A stretch of 64,000 nucleotides of DNA from Pisolithus tinctorius. Lineage: Eukaryota; Basidiomycota; Agaricomycetes; Boletales; Pisolithaceae. Location of the stretch: the NCBI GenBank assembly GCA_024663395.1, contig JANFAH010000004.1, forward strand, positions 1,426,001 to 1,490,000, written 5' to 3'. Made by a program: the position numbers and the translations under genes. Positions 1 to 11,600 of the stretch are shown here, piece by piece. The notes under the pieces were generated by a model. The model searched no databases, was not told the DNA's origin, and was given only the letters and a program-made list of their open reading frames with translations. How positions within the stretch are numbered: position 1 is the first letter of the stretch; each line of letters opens with the position of its first letter.

Positions 1-528
1 CGCTTGAGACGGCACGTCCCAGAGTTTTACAGTCGTATCGTCCGAGCATGAGAGAACCTGGGTATGCGAAAGGGGAGAGAATTTCGTTACATGGACCGGT
101 TGCTTGTGTGAGTCAAATGTGCGCAGTATTGCCCGGGAGTTGATGTCAAATATCTACGCGCATGAGGGAAGATGCTTTGTGAGTGACAGAAGAAAAAAGG
201 AAACCGCACATACCTGAACGAGACCCGTGTCGTCGCCCGCTACGACAAGTTTTCCGTCTGAACGGATGTTGCCACTGCGTGCCACGTCTTTGAACCGTGA
301 TATTGTCTTGGTAACCTTTTGGGTGCGCGGGGCGTAGATTTGTACGCGAGTTGCTGCAGTAACAGCATATCTGTGGGGCTTGGCAGGGGAGAAGTGGATG
401 GAAGTTACAGGAGCATATTCCTTCACGAATACGGGGTGCTTAAACTGACGCCAGAACCTGGATTCTGCGCTGTGCTTCGTCGCATGTGGCCTTGCATACC
501 TCTGTACGGTGACAGCTTGGTAGTCCAT
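1..528 (-). CDS. UTP15: U3 snoRNP WD40 protein UTP15 (5' part only, gene runs off the window)
   Basis: UTP15 is a WD40 subunit of the t-UTP/UtpA part of the nucleolar small-subunit processome, needed for 18S pre-rRNA transcription and processing. Exon 1 is 528..214 and exon 2 is 153..1, with an intron from 213 to 154 (GTATGT donor, TAG acceptor) joined in phase 0. The N-terminus carries the typical UTP15 stretch FWRQFKHPVFVKEYAPVTSI followed by the first WD40 blades (ATRVQIYAPRTQK, FKDVARSGNIRSDGKLVVAG), and exon 2 ends in DDTTVKLWD. The start is the ATG at 528-526; the frame stays open upstream, but the family similarity begins here. About 156 residues are visible; the rest of the propeller and the UTP15 C-terminal domain lie beyond position 1. 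It is divergent from TCTP with 150 bp between the start codons. Confidence 0.9.
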
Positions 529-540
529 CGGGAAATAGAT

Positions 541-564
541 GCACGCGTCACGCGTGACGTGACG
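541..564. promoter_or_regulatory. Tandem ACGCGT boxes upstream of UTP15
   Basis: Two ACGCGT hexamers (543-548 and 550-555) sit side by side and run into TGACGTGACG. They lie 15-36 bp upstream of the UTP15 start codon, inside the 150-bp divergent promoter shared with TCTP. ACGCGT is the MCB element bound by MBF-type factors in ascomycete yeasts, and TGACG resembles an ATF/CREB half site. The motif is seen directly; binding is inferred. Confidence 0.4.
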
Positions 565-678
565 GCGGTGAAAATGCGAGTCACATGACCAGCACAGCAG
601 AGATAATCGATTCCAAAGTAGATAAGCCGACACTTCACTCAAAAGTTCTCTTTTGCGTTTTACCCTTACTGCATCGCG

Positions 679-1494
679 ATGCTGTTGTACAAAGACATCT
701 TAACCGGGGACGAGATGTTCTCTGATGCATTTCCAGTGTTCGTTCCGATTCTCTGTTCTCTTTGGTTCAGCTGATCGAACTATCGCCGCGACGTAGTAAA
801 ACAGTCGACGACATCGTCTACGAGGTCGACTGTCAACTTATTACCGTGAAGCCAGGTGCTGATGTGGACATCGGTGGGTTTCATACATTCTGAAGCAGTG
901 TGATTGTCTCGAACTGACGACCTTAGGCGCAAATCCGTCTGCCGAGGAGCAAGCTGAAGCCTTGGAGGAGGGTTCCTCTCAAGTGAACAACGTCATTCAC
1001 TCTTTCCGACTCGAATCGACCGTTTTCGATAAGAATAGTTTCAGAGCTTACCTCAAGGTCGGACAGCCATCCGCTTTGTATCGTTCAGTTTTACAATCCC
1101 AGAGAACAGGCTTACATGCAAGCCGTAAAAGCGGCGCTAGTCAAGACAAAACCTGACCGGGTTCCGGACTTCGAAAAGGGTGCATCGGCTTATGCCAAAA
1201 AGATTATTGCAAACTTCAAGAACTATGAATTTGTAAGTTCCTCTAGTGATCAGACTGACCTGGTCCTGAGTCCTACAGTACACTGGGGAGTCAAGGAACC
1301 CTGATGGCATGGTAGCACTGCTCAATTATAGGGTAAGTACAGTGTGTTCTGTCTCTTTCTGTATGCTCAAATGTTACCCAGGAGGATGGAATAACACGTG
1401 AGTACTTGTCTGATACTTGTGATCGTTGGTGGCCAACATTGCTTCAGCCTACTTCACATTCTGGAAGGATGGTCTCGAGCAAGTCAAGCTGTAG
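679..1494 (+). CDS. TCTP: Translationally controlled tumour protein (TCTP)
   Basis: TCTP is a small, abundant, conserved cytosolic protein linked to translation and growth control (yeast Tma19). Seven exons: 679-737, 797-873, 927-1057, 1110-1232, 1279-1332, 1382-1397, 1448-1494, giving 168 codons, the normal length. The start MLLYKDILTGDEMFSDAF and the end EDGITPYFTFWKDGLEQVKL are characteristic, as are VNNVIHSFRL and TGESRNPDGMVALLNYR. Exon 6 is only 16 nt. The first donor was placed at GTTCGT (738) because this gives FPVKTVDDIVYEVDC at the family's spacing; a donor two bases earlier would lead into a stop. The gene converges on PDI with 133 bp between stop codons. Confidence 0.95.
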
Positions 1495-1627
1495 ATCTTG
1501 TAACCTATATCGTTCGCATACCGAGTTTATGTTCGTTCCCAAGAACTAGCAAACATTGAGCATTTGCCAATAACCAAAAATACTCGATCAAGATACGATA
1601 ACGATAATGAATACCGCATTCTACCCA

Positions 1628-3410
1628 TCAAAGCTCATCATGGGCCTCGCTTGGCTTTGCAAAGGTAGCCTGCGCTTCGTCCTCTGGAACCTTGACCTTT
1701 GGTGTGAGATCGTTCTTCGCACGCTCCTCCACGAAGGCGATGAGACTTTCCAACGACCGGTCTCCGTCGTAATCAATGAAGTCGCGTGATCCGGCAGGCT
1801 TAAATTTCAGGGTGGGGAAACCGCCGATGCGGAAGGGAACTGAAGGCGGTAGATCATTTTCCTGAGCTTCCATTTTTGCGCTAAACGAACGAACGGGTGA
1901 GACAAGGCATCGCAATTTCAGATGGGCTTACATGACGACACGATCCTTCACTTCGGTAAAATGATCACCGAGAGAGTCCCATATAGGCTTCAGACGTTTG
2001 CAGTGGCCGCACCTAACAGACATCAGGCTGTAAGTGACCACGCAGTGCAAAATGCGACATAGAACACGAACCATGTCGCATAAAACTCAACAAACACGTC
2101 CTTCGACTCGTCGAAGGCAACCTCATCGAACTGCTCACCAACTAAAACAAACACACTCTCATCCTGACTTTCTGGAATGGGTTGGCTCTTCAACTTCGGC
2201 TGCAGTTTACCATCGAGGTAGTCGGTGACCATGGTTGAGACAGCAGCAGGTTCGACTTCCTTGCTTTGATCATAAGGATACTTCAACTGCAACTGCAGAT
2301 CCTGGATGACGAAGCTTGGCCACTTGGGCTCGGCGAGATTCAGAGCCTTCGCATGATCCCCAAATTTGGTAGCGTCGATCCAAACGAAATTGAGCTTGCC
2401 GCGATACTTGGAAGCGACAGGTTTGAGTGCCTCGATGTATTCTTGGCTCTTCTCGTCGTTGGGGTCGACAAACAAGTATGCCAAGGGCCGTCCACTAGCG
2501 ACGTAGACGGAGTACGTATCACCATTGACTTCACCGATTGTTGGGATGGCCAATTCTTCCAACCAGGTACCAAGATCATTAGCAGTTACGGAGGAGATAG
2601 GGTAGGGGTATTCGGACACAGGCTCATCGAAGCTACGATAGACAACGATCGTGGGAGCTGAGACGCCCGCAGCTGCGATTGCCTCTGGGTCGGTGGTAAT
2701 ACCAAACAAGTAGTCCTCACGGTGCTTCTCAGCGGCAGCGCCGAATTCTGTGGCAGGGGCGTCAGAAGTCGAGGTAATATATGCGACAGCGACGATCTTG
2801 TCAGCGTGTTGGAATTCAGTGAGGTTAGCCGCAGTCACTTGTGAGACAGCGGGAAGAGATTGTCTGTTGCAGAGATCAGCAGGGAATTGTCACTACGTGA
2901 ACGGAAAGTGTACTTGATCAGATAGCTGACGATACCATCAGCCTTACGGGGGCCAGTGTAATCGGTGGCCTCACCACGGCGGAAAACTTTGAGAGTACTG
3001 CAACGGTATCAGTGGGATTTCGGCATTTGGAGGATAGCGAAAGCATACGGGTAGCCCTGAATCCCATGGGCCTGGCAAAGCTCTGCCTGGTCGACGCAGT
3101 CTACTTTAGACAGCTTGATGTCCTTTTCCTTCAAAATAGTTGCCGCCTCCTCGTAATGAGGCGCAAGAGCCTTGCAGTGTCCACACCTATATAAAAAAAT
3201 GGATTAGACGACATGAGATACCCAAGGAGACTGCACGCGCCATGGGGCAAAGTACTCGACAAGAATCAATGGTTCGCTATTGACGACGGCCTCGAAGGTC
3301 TCTTGGGTGATGTTGATGACATCGGACGGCTTCTCAGCGTCGGCGTCGGCCGCTGCGATGGAAGCAAGAGCAACAGCAGAGGCCGTCGAAAGGAGCGAGG
3401 AGAACCGCAT
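1628..3410 (-). CDS. PDI1: Protein disulfide isomerase, ER lumen
   Basis: This enzyme forms, breaks and rearranges disulfides in secretory proteins. Exons: 3410-3241, 3186-3049, 2997-2914, 2863-2072, 2012-1932, 1880-1628 (505 codons). An N-terminal signal peptide ([19 protein letters not shown]) is followed by thioredoxin domain a with CGHC at about residues 58-61, domains b and b', domain a' with the second CGHC at about 396-399, and a C-terminal HDEL retrieval signal. The length is typical. The first intron is odd: the conserved FAPW-CGHC junction is recovered only with a GC donor (GCGCGT, 3240) or, less well, with a GTCTCC donor that inserts three residues. All other introns are GT-AG. The product is secure; only the exon 1 boundary is uncertain. 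Confidence 0.95.
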
Positions 3411-3633
3411 GGCAGCAGACAGCAGACAGCAGAGCAACGGTGGTGGGTGGGTTTAAATTGCGGGGATGACGGTCTTTTATGGACCCGGCAAAAGGAAGTG
3501 TCTACGTGTCCACTTGTACTATTATGTACATACAGTAACATTGCCACTCTATGCCAAGTATACAGGTATACTCAAAGCAGAATCGTTCGTGTAGATGATT
3601 CTCCCATCGACCAAGCGTTCAAACATGACGATG

Positions 3634-4904
3634 TCACTCAAGATTGGAGAGGTCGAAATCTGAGCCCCGTTGGCGGCCACCACCATAGCTCTTCGCACCC
3701 GGAACGAACGGTCGAGGGGTAGGGAAGCCATCGACCGGAAATGTATGCCCTCCAGCGGTAGGAGGCGGAGATGGAACTGTAAAAGGGCCATTTAAGCTTA
3801 TTAGCACGAGGACCGATGTAAAGATTTACTCACTTCTTCGTGTCGGCGGCGGTTGCCTGTTACCATTGACAACACCATGGACAGAAGTCCTCGGTTCGGT
3901 CTTTGGAGGTCCCGAGACTACCCGCGGCCTATGAGGGGCCGAGGTCAAGGTCTGCGCTAAGGATGCTCGAGCGGGCGATGGTCCAGGGGGCGGTGGGGCA
4001 GGAGGCTCCACCTCAGACAAGGCTCTCACACGCGCAGGCGGAGCTGGAGGTCCATCTGCTACGGGCGGCTTTCTCGGAGGGGGTGCAGGCACTGCTCGAA
4101 AACCCAGCGTACTTCCAGAAGACGGCCTGGGTGGAGGGGGGGGGCGCAGGTCTACCAGGTGTCGCTGGTGGAGGGGGGGCCCGCCGTACCGGGGGTACAG
4201 GAGAATTTCCATTATTCCGGGTGGGCAAAGGTGGAACTGCCCTTGCAGGAGAAGATATTGCAGTGGTAGTGGGAGATGAACTGCGTCCGCTCACTGGGGG
4301 CGGTGAACGGCCAGTGTTGGTAGGCGAGGCTGTTCGGGGAGGCGGTGGAGGCCTACGAGGGGTTACAGACACACTTGGAGGAGGGGAGGGAGTCGCTCGA
4401 GGTGGTAACGTTGGTCGGGTGCTCACAGATCCAGGAGATCTCGAGGGTAATGCGGGTGCTGGTCTCCCTGGCAGCGCTGCGGGTGGTGCTGTTGGTGGTC
4501 TCGGTGGAGTCGGCCTAGATGGGGGAGCAGTACTTGCAGTAACGGCTGGAGTGCCGCGCTTAGGTACCAAAGGTGGCTTCCCGAATGTCGGGGGCTTAGC
4601 TGTGCGAAGTCGGTTGTCTGTACCTCCAGAGAATAGATCTGCACGGACCTAGATTATTTTGCCCTGCGGGTTTCAACTTGGGTAAACCGCCCGCAAACAG
4701 GTTACCAAGCTGAGGGGGTCCCCCAGCACCCGATGACGGCCGAGCAGCAACCGGTGACGAAGACGCCCTTGCGACTCCGGGTGCCCCAACCATACCTCCT
4801 CCACCGGATTTGGTCTCGACCATCGGTGCGCTGCGGTCATTTGTTTCTGCCTTTCTCAGCTTTTTTCCTGCCTGGATCTGCTTCAAGAGTTCGCTGGACG
4901 CCAT
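3634..4904 (-). CDS. VRP1: Verprolin/WIP-like proline-rich actin regulator
   Basis: Verprolin/WIP binds actin through a WH2 motif and WASP through its C-terminus, acting at endocytic actin patches. Exons: 4904-4649, 4599-4156, 4091-3834, 3776-3634 (366 codons). The first 20 residues hold the WH2 helix and LRKA-type motif (ELLKQIQAGKKLRKAET). A long stretch rich in PPPPP follows, and the C-terminus has a WASP-binding-like motif (HTFPVDGFPTPRPF). The third exon is in a different frame from the second; a 64-nt intron at 4155-4092 (GTAGAC donor) restores the frame, so this is not a frameshift. The start is the first ATG before the WH2 motif. Function rests on the WH2 motif plus the architecture. 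Confidence 0.82.
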
Positions 4905-5683
4905 ATCGAAAGGTGATGAGCGAGGAGTCGGCGCACTCTGGACTCGGAAGTGGCACACCGTAGGTAGTGGCTGGGACTCGCACGTGACTGGTGGTGCCCC
5001 ATGAAGCCCGTATTAGGGGTCTCATGCTACACTCCCATTCTAACCTATGTCCCATTGGCACGGAACCGACGATGCAAGATCGCGTTTATCTCGTCAAGTT
5101 CTGGATCTTTATCAGATGGTCTCCTCTGACCTGGAAACAGCCAGTCCAGAGCATGAGGTGTGACTCAACTCCACTTCCCATCTCTCACACGAGCATGTGC
5201 TGAACGTTTGAACAACCAGGGCTTGACACGTTGCATAACAGGGGCTGATGCTGAGTTGCACAACTACCGTCTCAACACACATCACCTTCAATAGTGTGAA
5301 GCCTGCAGTGGTATATATCACAATCTAGTTCCTTCAAGCACTACCAAAATGTTTGCAGTACCTCGAAGCTATGCACTCACTATCACTATCGGCTTAGTAC
5401 TTACTGACATGCAGCGCACGGAGTATCAACCACCAGGAGTCGGTGATGGGGTACAATGAGCTTCACGAGTGACTAGTGACTCCTAAGGCTTAACACTCCT
5501 TGTAGATATCATAGGGGAGTATGGTGTAGACCCCATACAGGGTAGTGTCACGTGAATTTCACGTGATATAATGGCCAAACTTGATGCCAAATAGACTTTC
5601 AGGGTTTCTGGACTCGTCTTAGGGCACACTGGACGTCTCAAGCACCTGCTCTTGCAGAGTGTTTCACACACAGACGCACAGCA
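4905..5683. other. Intergenic region between VRP1 and TRA1
   Basis: No convincing gene is seen in this 779-bp divergent spacer. It holds one CACGTG at 4981-4986, 77 bp upstream of the VRP1 start, and a paired CACGTG element at 5548-5567 nearer TRA1. Short open frames here have no recognisable similarity. Confidence 0.6.
5548..5567. promoter_or_regulatory. Near-palindromic paired CACGTG element upstream of TRA1
   Basis: Two E-boxes, CACGTG at 5549-5554 and 5560-5565, are spaced 11 bp apart (about one helical turn) inside TCACGTGAATTTCACGTGA, an almost perfect inverted repeat. The pair lies about 120 bp upstream of the TRA1 start codon. CACGTG is bound by bHLH factors such as Cbf1 or Pho4 in yeasts; which factor acts here is unknown. 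Confidence 0.45.
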
Positions 5684-8600
5684 ATGGACAACATACCGCA
5701 GCTCGGTACGGCTGCAGACTTGGAGTTACGTGCAGCCCGCATTGCCGATCCCGGAATTGGTATGCCTTGTTGACAGTATATTATCTCCTCTTGACATGGA
5801 ACTCGCGGTAGACCTCAAGACGAAGCACACAGTGGCATGTGAACTTAGAGAAATGATCGATACTGTCCGGGACGCGGATTCAGCGCGCGTATTCCCCCAG
5901 ATGATACCTTTACTACTTGCAATCCTTCGTTCGGGGGATGCATCCTTCCAGAAGGATACTCTGGAGTTTCAATTCCGTCGCGTTCTGTTGGAAGTACTTC
6001 ACCGCGTACCGTATAGCGACGTTATTCGGCCACAAGCACTCTCACTGCTGAGTGGGATGCTGCATATACTCCACCATGATAATGAAGAAAATGGCGTTAC
6101 CTCTTGCAAGATCATCATTGATTTGCTTCGGTCTTTCAGAGCTCTGACCGAAGAGCTCGTTGCCGAATTCATGTCGATTCTCCAGGAAGTTTTCAGGAAT
6201 ATTAAAGGCCTAGTCGAGGAGACTCTGTCTGAGGAGTCACCCGTTCTTGATCCAAATGTGGTGATGCCGAGCACACGCAGCTTCAAGGTATTGGCGGAGA
6301 TGGGCATGGTTGTCGTAACTTTCTCCCAGAGCCACCGTCCTATGGTTGTTACACTGATTCAGACGACACTTGGACTCAACTTTGAAGTACTGGCTCTCGA
6401 ATCCTCTGCCCAGCGGAAAGCACGCGAGGACTACGAAGCGATGGGATCCTACTGGGCTGGAATGGCTCCAACCATCAAGAATCCTTCCGCATATGCGGAT
6501 TTTGTTAACGCGCAAATCAAGGCCAGTGTCGCTGCGGTGATTCTACGTCTATCTCTGAATTTGTCTTAGATGGTATCATATGTTGCCTATGTCATCCGGG
6601 GTTTTGGGGAGCAGTTCGAATCATTTGGAGAACGACTTATTTTGTCTGCCCTTCGACTGTTACAAGACTTGCCTGCTAATAGCATCCAAGCTCGGAAAGT
6701 TCGTTGCATCATCTTTTGCGTGTAGTTCCTATTAACGATTTATAGGACCTTATGGTCGTCTTACGCCACCTGATTGGCACCCCACATCGCAAGGCTCTGC
6801 TGCCGCACATAGACAAATTGTTTGACGAGCAGGTTTTACTTGGCACTGGTGTTGGTAGTCGAGAGACCATTCGGTTTGTTCTATGCTTCTACCTCAACGA
6901 ATGACCTGACCTGGCTATTGTAGTCCTGCGGCTTATGCTTCTCTTGCTGACCTTGTTCACCATCTTCGGGGGGAGCTCTCAGCAGAACAGTTAGCGAAGG
7001 TCGCAAAGCTGTATTCGACGCTCCTTCATAACCCGTACCTTGGCCACAATCTCCACACCCTATTTTCCAAGATGATGTTCGGTCTTATTGAAAACATCAC
7101 AGCCAAAGCTACTCCCCAAGCTGCTGCATGTATACTAGGCGCCATGTTTGAGACTTGCGTGGACAGGGTAGAGGCGATGACAAACATATTGGAAATGACG
7201 ACGGAGCATGTGGAGAACGCGAAACGTGGTGAAGAGTCACAGACGTTGCCACTATTGATAGAGAGGGCACGTCCGGTCGCCGGTGCGGCATACGCTGTAG
7301 AGAAGCCTGAGGAGGTTATACAAGGCAGGTTTAATTTGATCCACGTTGAGTGACTAATTCTGACCATCTTATAGAGTGCCGTTACTTGTTTCGCACCCTC
7401 TTGCATGGCTTCCGTGTGTGCCTCGCTGGTTTGAAGAAATGCGATGGGGCCATCCCCGATGGCACTTTGATCTTCCGCCTTTTCGCCAGTTGTGTCAAGT
7501 GTATGGTCCTTGTGGATGCGGAACCGAGAGAAGCAACAGAGATCATGGATTGGTTTAGCGCAGTTCTTCTTGAAGTGAATCTGCACGTCTTCCAGGAAGT
7601 TTGGACTCATAAAATTGAGACATTCGTCCAAGCATCGGTAAAGCGAGCGACACTCCTCCATATCTGCCAGACGCTGTTCAGTCGAGAGGCAGTCTCCCCG
7701 ACTCTCGTAGCCATCGTCTTGCGTTTCTTGATTGACCGACTCCCTCAATTAGGCGAGTACGAGGACCCAAGGGCTGTGGTCTCAATCAGACTTTTCAAGA
7801 TGGCATTCAGTGCCGTGACCGCGTTCCCGATCTCCAACGAGCCTATATTAGCGTCCCACCTCGCAAAGTTGATCATGGATTGCTTTCCTTTAGCAGCCAA
7901 AGCCACCAAACCGACAAACTATTACCATCTCCTTAGGGGACTATTCCGCGCCATCGGAGGTGGAGGGGGGAGATTTGAGCTGCTGTACAAGGAGGTTCTG
8001 CCTCTTTTGCCTGAGATGCTGGAAAGCCTTAATCGACAGCTATTTGCTTCGGATGGAATTAGCAGGGAAATGATCGTCGAACTATGTCTCACCGTTCCGC
8101 TGCGCCTCACACACCTTCTTCCTCACTTATCATACCTCATGCATCCGCTTGCGCTTGCGCTGCGTGGATCACCGGAATTGGCGTCACAAGGACTACGGAC
8201 CCTCGAGCTATGCATTGACAACCTCACCCCAGATTTCCTTGATCCCACTCTGAACACCGTTTTGCGAGAACTTATGGAGGCTCTTCATAGTCACTTGAAA
8301 CCATTGCCGGCAAACCATCACCACGCACACACGACAATTCGCGTACTTGGCAAGCTTGGTGGCCGGAATCGGCGTTTGTTGAGCAAAGAACCGCTGCTGG
8401 AGTACAATTCTGTTGCTCGACCGGCTTCGATCATTCTGTCATTTGGGGGAACGAATGAACCTGTCGACCTAGGTGCCATGTCCAGCTTCGCAGCTCTAAC
8501 GTTATTGAAGACTCCACCACCCAATCCATACTGCGGTTATGCCTATACCTTCCTTGAGACATGCATCAATTTATTGCTGCACGAGGTTGGTTGACTTCCA

Positions 8601-11600
8601 CAACAACGTTCTTATGCTCGCTGACTTCAACGATCAGCATAATTTCAATGAAGTCCAAGCAACTGTATTTGTGAGATGCTTCGAGGCAATACTCGATGCC
8701 ATTCACATTCCCGAATACTCGCAAGACGCCCAGAAGTTCACCCGGGAACTCTCCAAGGTTATCTTCGCCATGGAGATCAGAAAGAATGCTACCAAGGAGG
8801 CGGGCCTGAAGCGTTACCCTACCCCCTTACTTTCCTCTTACCTTGAGGCGATACCACATGCTCTTGCGCGCGAGAGTCTAGAGGACGCAAGACGTGGCCA
8901 GGAAATATTCACCTTTGTAATGCAGGATCTAGTTGCCATGATCAAGGAGCAGGCCGTTAATCCACAGGATGTTGTTCCAACCCTTCATCAGCTGGCTAAC
9001 CGGTTCAGTGCCATGTGCCTAGAAGACTCATGGGTCCACAAGAGTGCTGGTTGTAACGGCATTCGAATTTTAACCGGTACTCTCGACTTGGGTGTGAAGT
9101 GGGTTAGCGATCGCGAGGTTGACTTCATCCGTACACTTCTGCATATATTGAAGGACCTTCCTCACGACCTTCATCGCGACGTGGGTGAGGTGACAGATGT
9201 CCTCAAACAGGTTTTGCGGGTTAGCAACGCGGATGTGGGACCCCTTGGAGACACTCCAGTCACATCACGACCGAAGCTTTTGCACCTCATCGGTATCTTG
9301 TTTGCGGAGCTTTCGAGTCCCAACCCCGTTGTTCGTCAGGCAGTTCAAGGATGCATCGAGCTCCTGGTAGAACTCACAGGCAAATCAGCTTACGAGCTGC
9401 TTCTATCTCATCGCGATCGCATGTTAACGGCTATTTACACGAAACCTCTCCGAGCTCTATCTTTCCCCATTCAAATTGGCATGATAGACGCTGTGAGGTA
9501 TTGTATAAGCCTCCATCCGCCGCTACCGGAGCTAAACGATGAGCTTCTGCGCCTATTGCACGAGACGTTGGCATTGGCCGATGCTGACGATTTGAATTTG
9601 GGTCGCGGTAACCTTCGCCAAAATGGGTTGGAAGTAATCAAACTTCGCGTTTCTTGCATCAAGCTCCTCACTGCGTCTATGCCCATGACCGATTTCTTCA
9701 CAAAGCAAATCCAAACAAGGCAGAGGTATGTGACTACATTGCGCAAGCGTTTCTTTACGGATGGTGTTTGTGCAGAGTTACTGGTGTATACTTCAAGTCT
9801 TTGTACTCGCCATCGCAAGAAGTGAAGGAAGTGGCACACGAAGGGTTACGTATGGTACTGGCTCATCAAAGTCGCCTTCCTAAAGAACTCCTCCAAACCG
9901 GTTTGCGCCCTGTGTTGATGAACTTGGCAGACCCGAAGCGCCTTTCAGTCTCGGGGCTCGAAGGCCTCGCACGCCTTTTGGAGTTGCTTATCAACTATTT
10001 CAAGGTGGAAATTGGCCATAAACTACTTGATCATTTCCGTATTGTCGCCGATCCACAGATGTTGCAAGCGTCGTCGCGCCTCCCTTTGCCGGAAAACGAG
10101 GGCATCACCAAGCTAGTTCAACTTGCCAACATCTTTCACCTTTTGCCCTCCACTGCCCATATCTTCCTCGAAAACCTTGTCAATGCCATTGTCCAAACGG
10201 AGGCTCAGATGCACTTTTCCGACCGGAGTCCCTTCTCAGAACCGCTGGGAAAATATCTTGACCGTTATCCGGGGGAGGCGCTTGATTTCTTCTCGAAACA
10301 CCTGCACTTCCCGCGCCACGTGAGGACACTGAGGAGCATCTTACGGGCTCGGCTGGCACCTAACCTGGAACGCGAGCTTGCCTCGCGGACACAGTCTCTT
10401 GTTGAACTCTGCCTGAAGAGTAATGACAAGAGTTTACTTATCCCTGGCCTTTCCTTGTTTGATGAAATTGCTGATATTCAGCCAAGCTGGACTTTGGAGA
10501 ACCTTCATGTGGTCGATGTCCTGGTTGAGGTATGGCGTTCTGAACGCCTGGAACTTGCGCAGATGGACACCATGTCATCCGACGTCATCCACCGACACTC
10601 CCTCCTCCTGTCAATTTTCAAGAAGACGTTGCAGAGAACATCACAAGTGGATATCCTCTTTGAAGTTGTAGACATTTACACTCGCAATCTTGCTATGGAC
10701 CTAACGCGCCTCACGCAATTCCTCTATGACCACGTCGCACTCAACAGGGATCTATTTTATCGCCGCAACGTTTTAGCTCGCTTTCTCGTATGGTTTGAAG
10801 ACTCCTCTGCGTCGTGGGCGGCCAAGACCTACTTCCTTCGCTTTATAGTGACACCTACGATTATCGTTCAAGCTAACAATTCTAGCAAGGACGGCCTGCT
10901 TGATTCAGACTTCATATCGGCTGTCCATCAGACCATCTGGCAGCCCATGATAGACGACACAACTTTTACAAGTGCTGACGATATGTTCAAGATCGAACTC
11001 CTGCATTTGACCACTGTACTTGTCCATCGCTTTCCAGAACTCTTGGAAGACGTCAAGAGGGATATTATACGTTGCGCGTGGCACTACATTACTTCCGATG
11101 ACGCTGTGGTCAAGCAGACCGCGTATCTACTCGCAGCCCGCTTCTTTGATGCGTTCGATACTCCACAGAAATTCATCTTACGTGCTTGGACTGGACTACT
11201 TCGTCCTCCCCATACGGAAGGCAAAGCGCTCATCAAACAAGCGCTGGACATTCTCGCGCCTGCCCTTCCAAAATCTGGTGCCAATGATGTGGGGTATCCG
11301 CAGTGGGCAAAGACTACACGTCGACTTTTAGCAGAAGAGGGCAACGGATTCCAACAGATTATCATGATTTACCAGCTCTTGGTCCGGCAACCTCACTTGT
11401 TTTATCCTGTCCGCGCGCTTTTCATCCCTCACATGGTCAACTCTTTGACGAAACTCGGTCTTTCTGGGACGGCTTCGACCGAATCGCGGGCTTTGTCCAT
11501 TGACATCTGTCAGGTCATATTTGATTGGGAACAGAAGCCTATGGACACGGAATCGCAGCCTACCACTTCTCGCCTCCCAACATGGACAACCCCTCTTGCT

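Noticed and set aside
4092..4155. Apparent frameshift at C/G homopolymers in the verprolin gene
   Set aside because: A 64-nt GT-AG intron (GTAGAC to TTCGAGCAG) joins ATP to VPAPPPRKPP in frame, so no indel is needed.
3903..4652. Long glycine-rich plus-strand open frame
   Set aside because: It is the antisense of the proline-rich verprolin exon.
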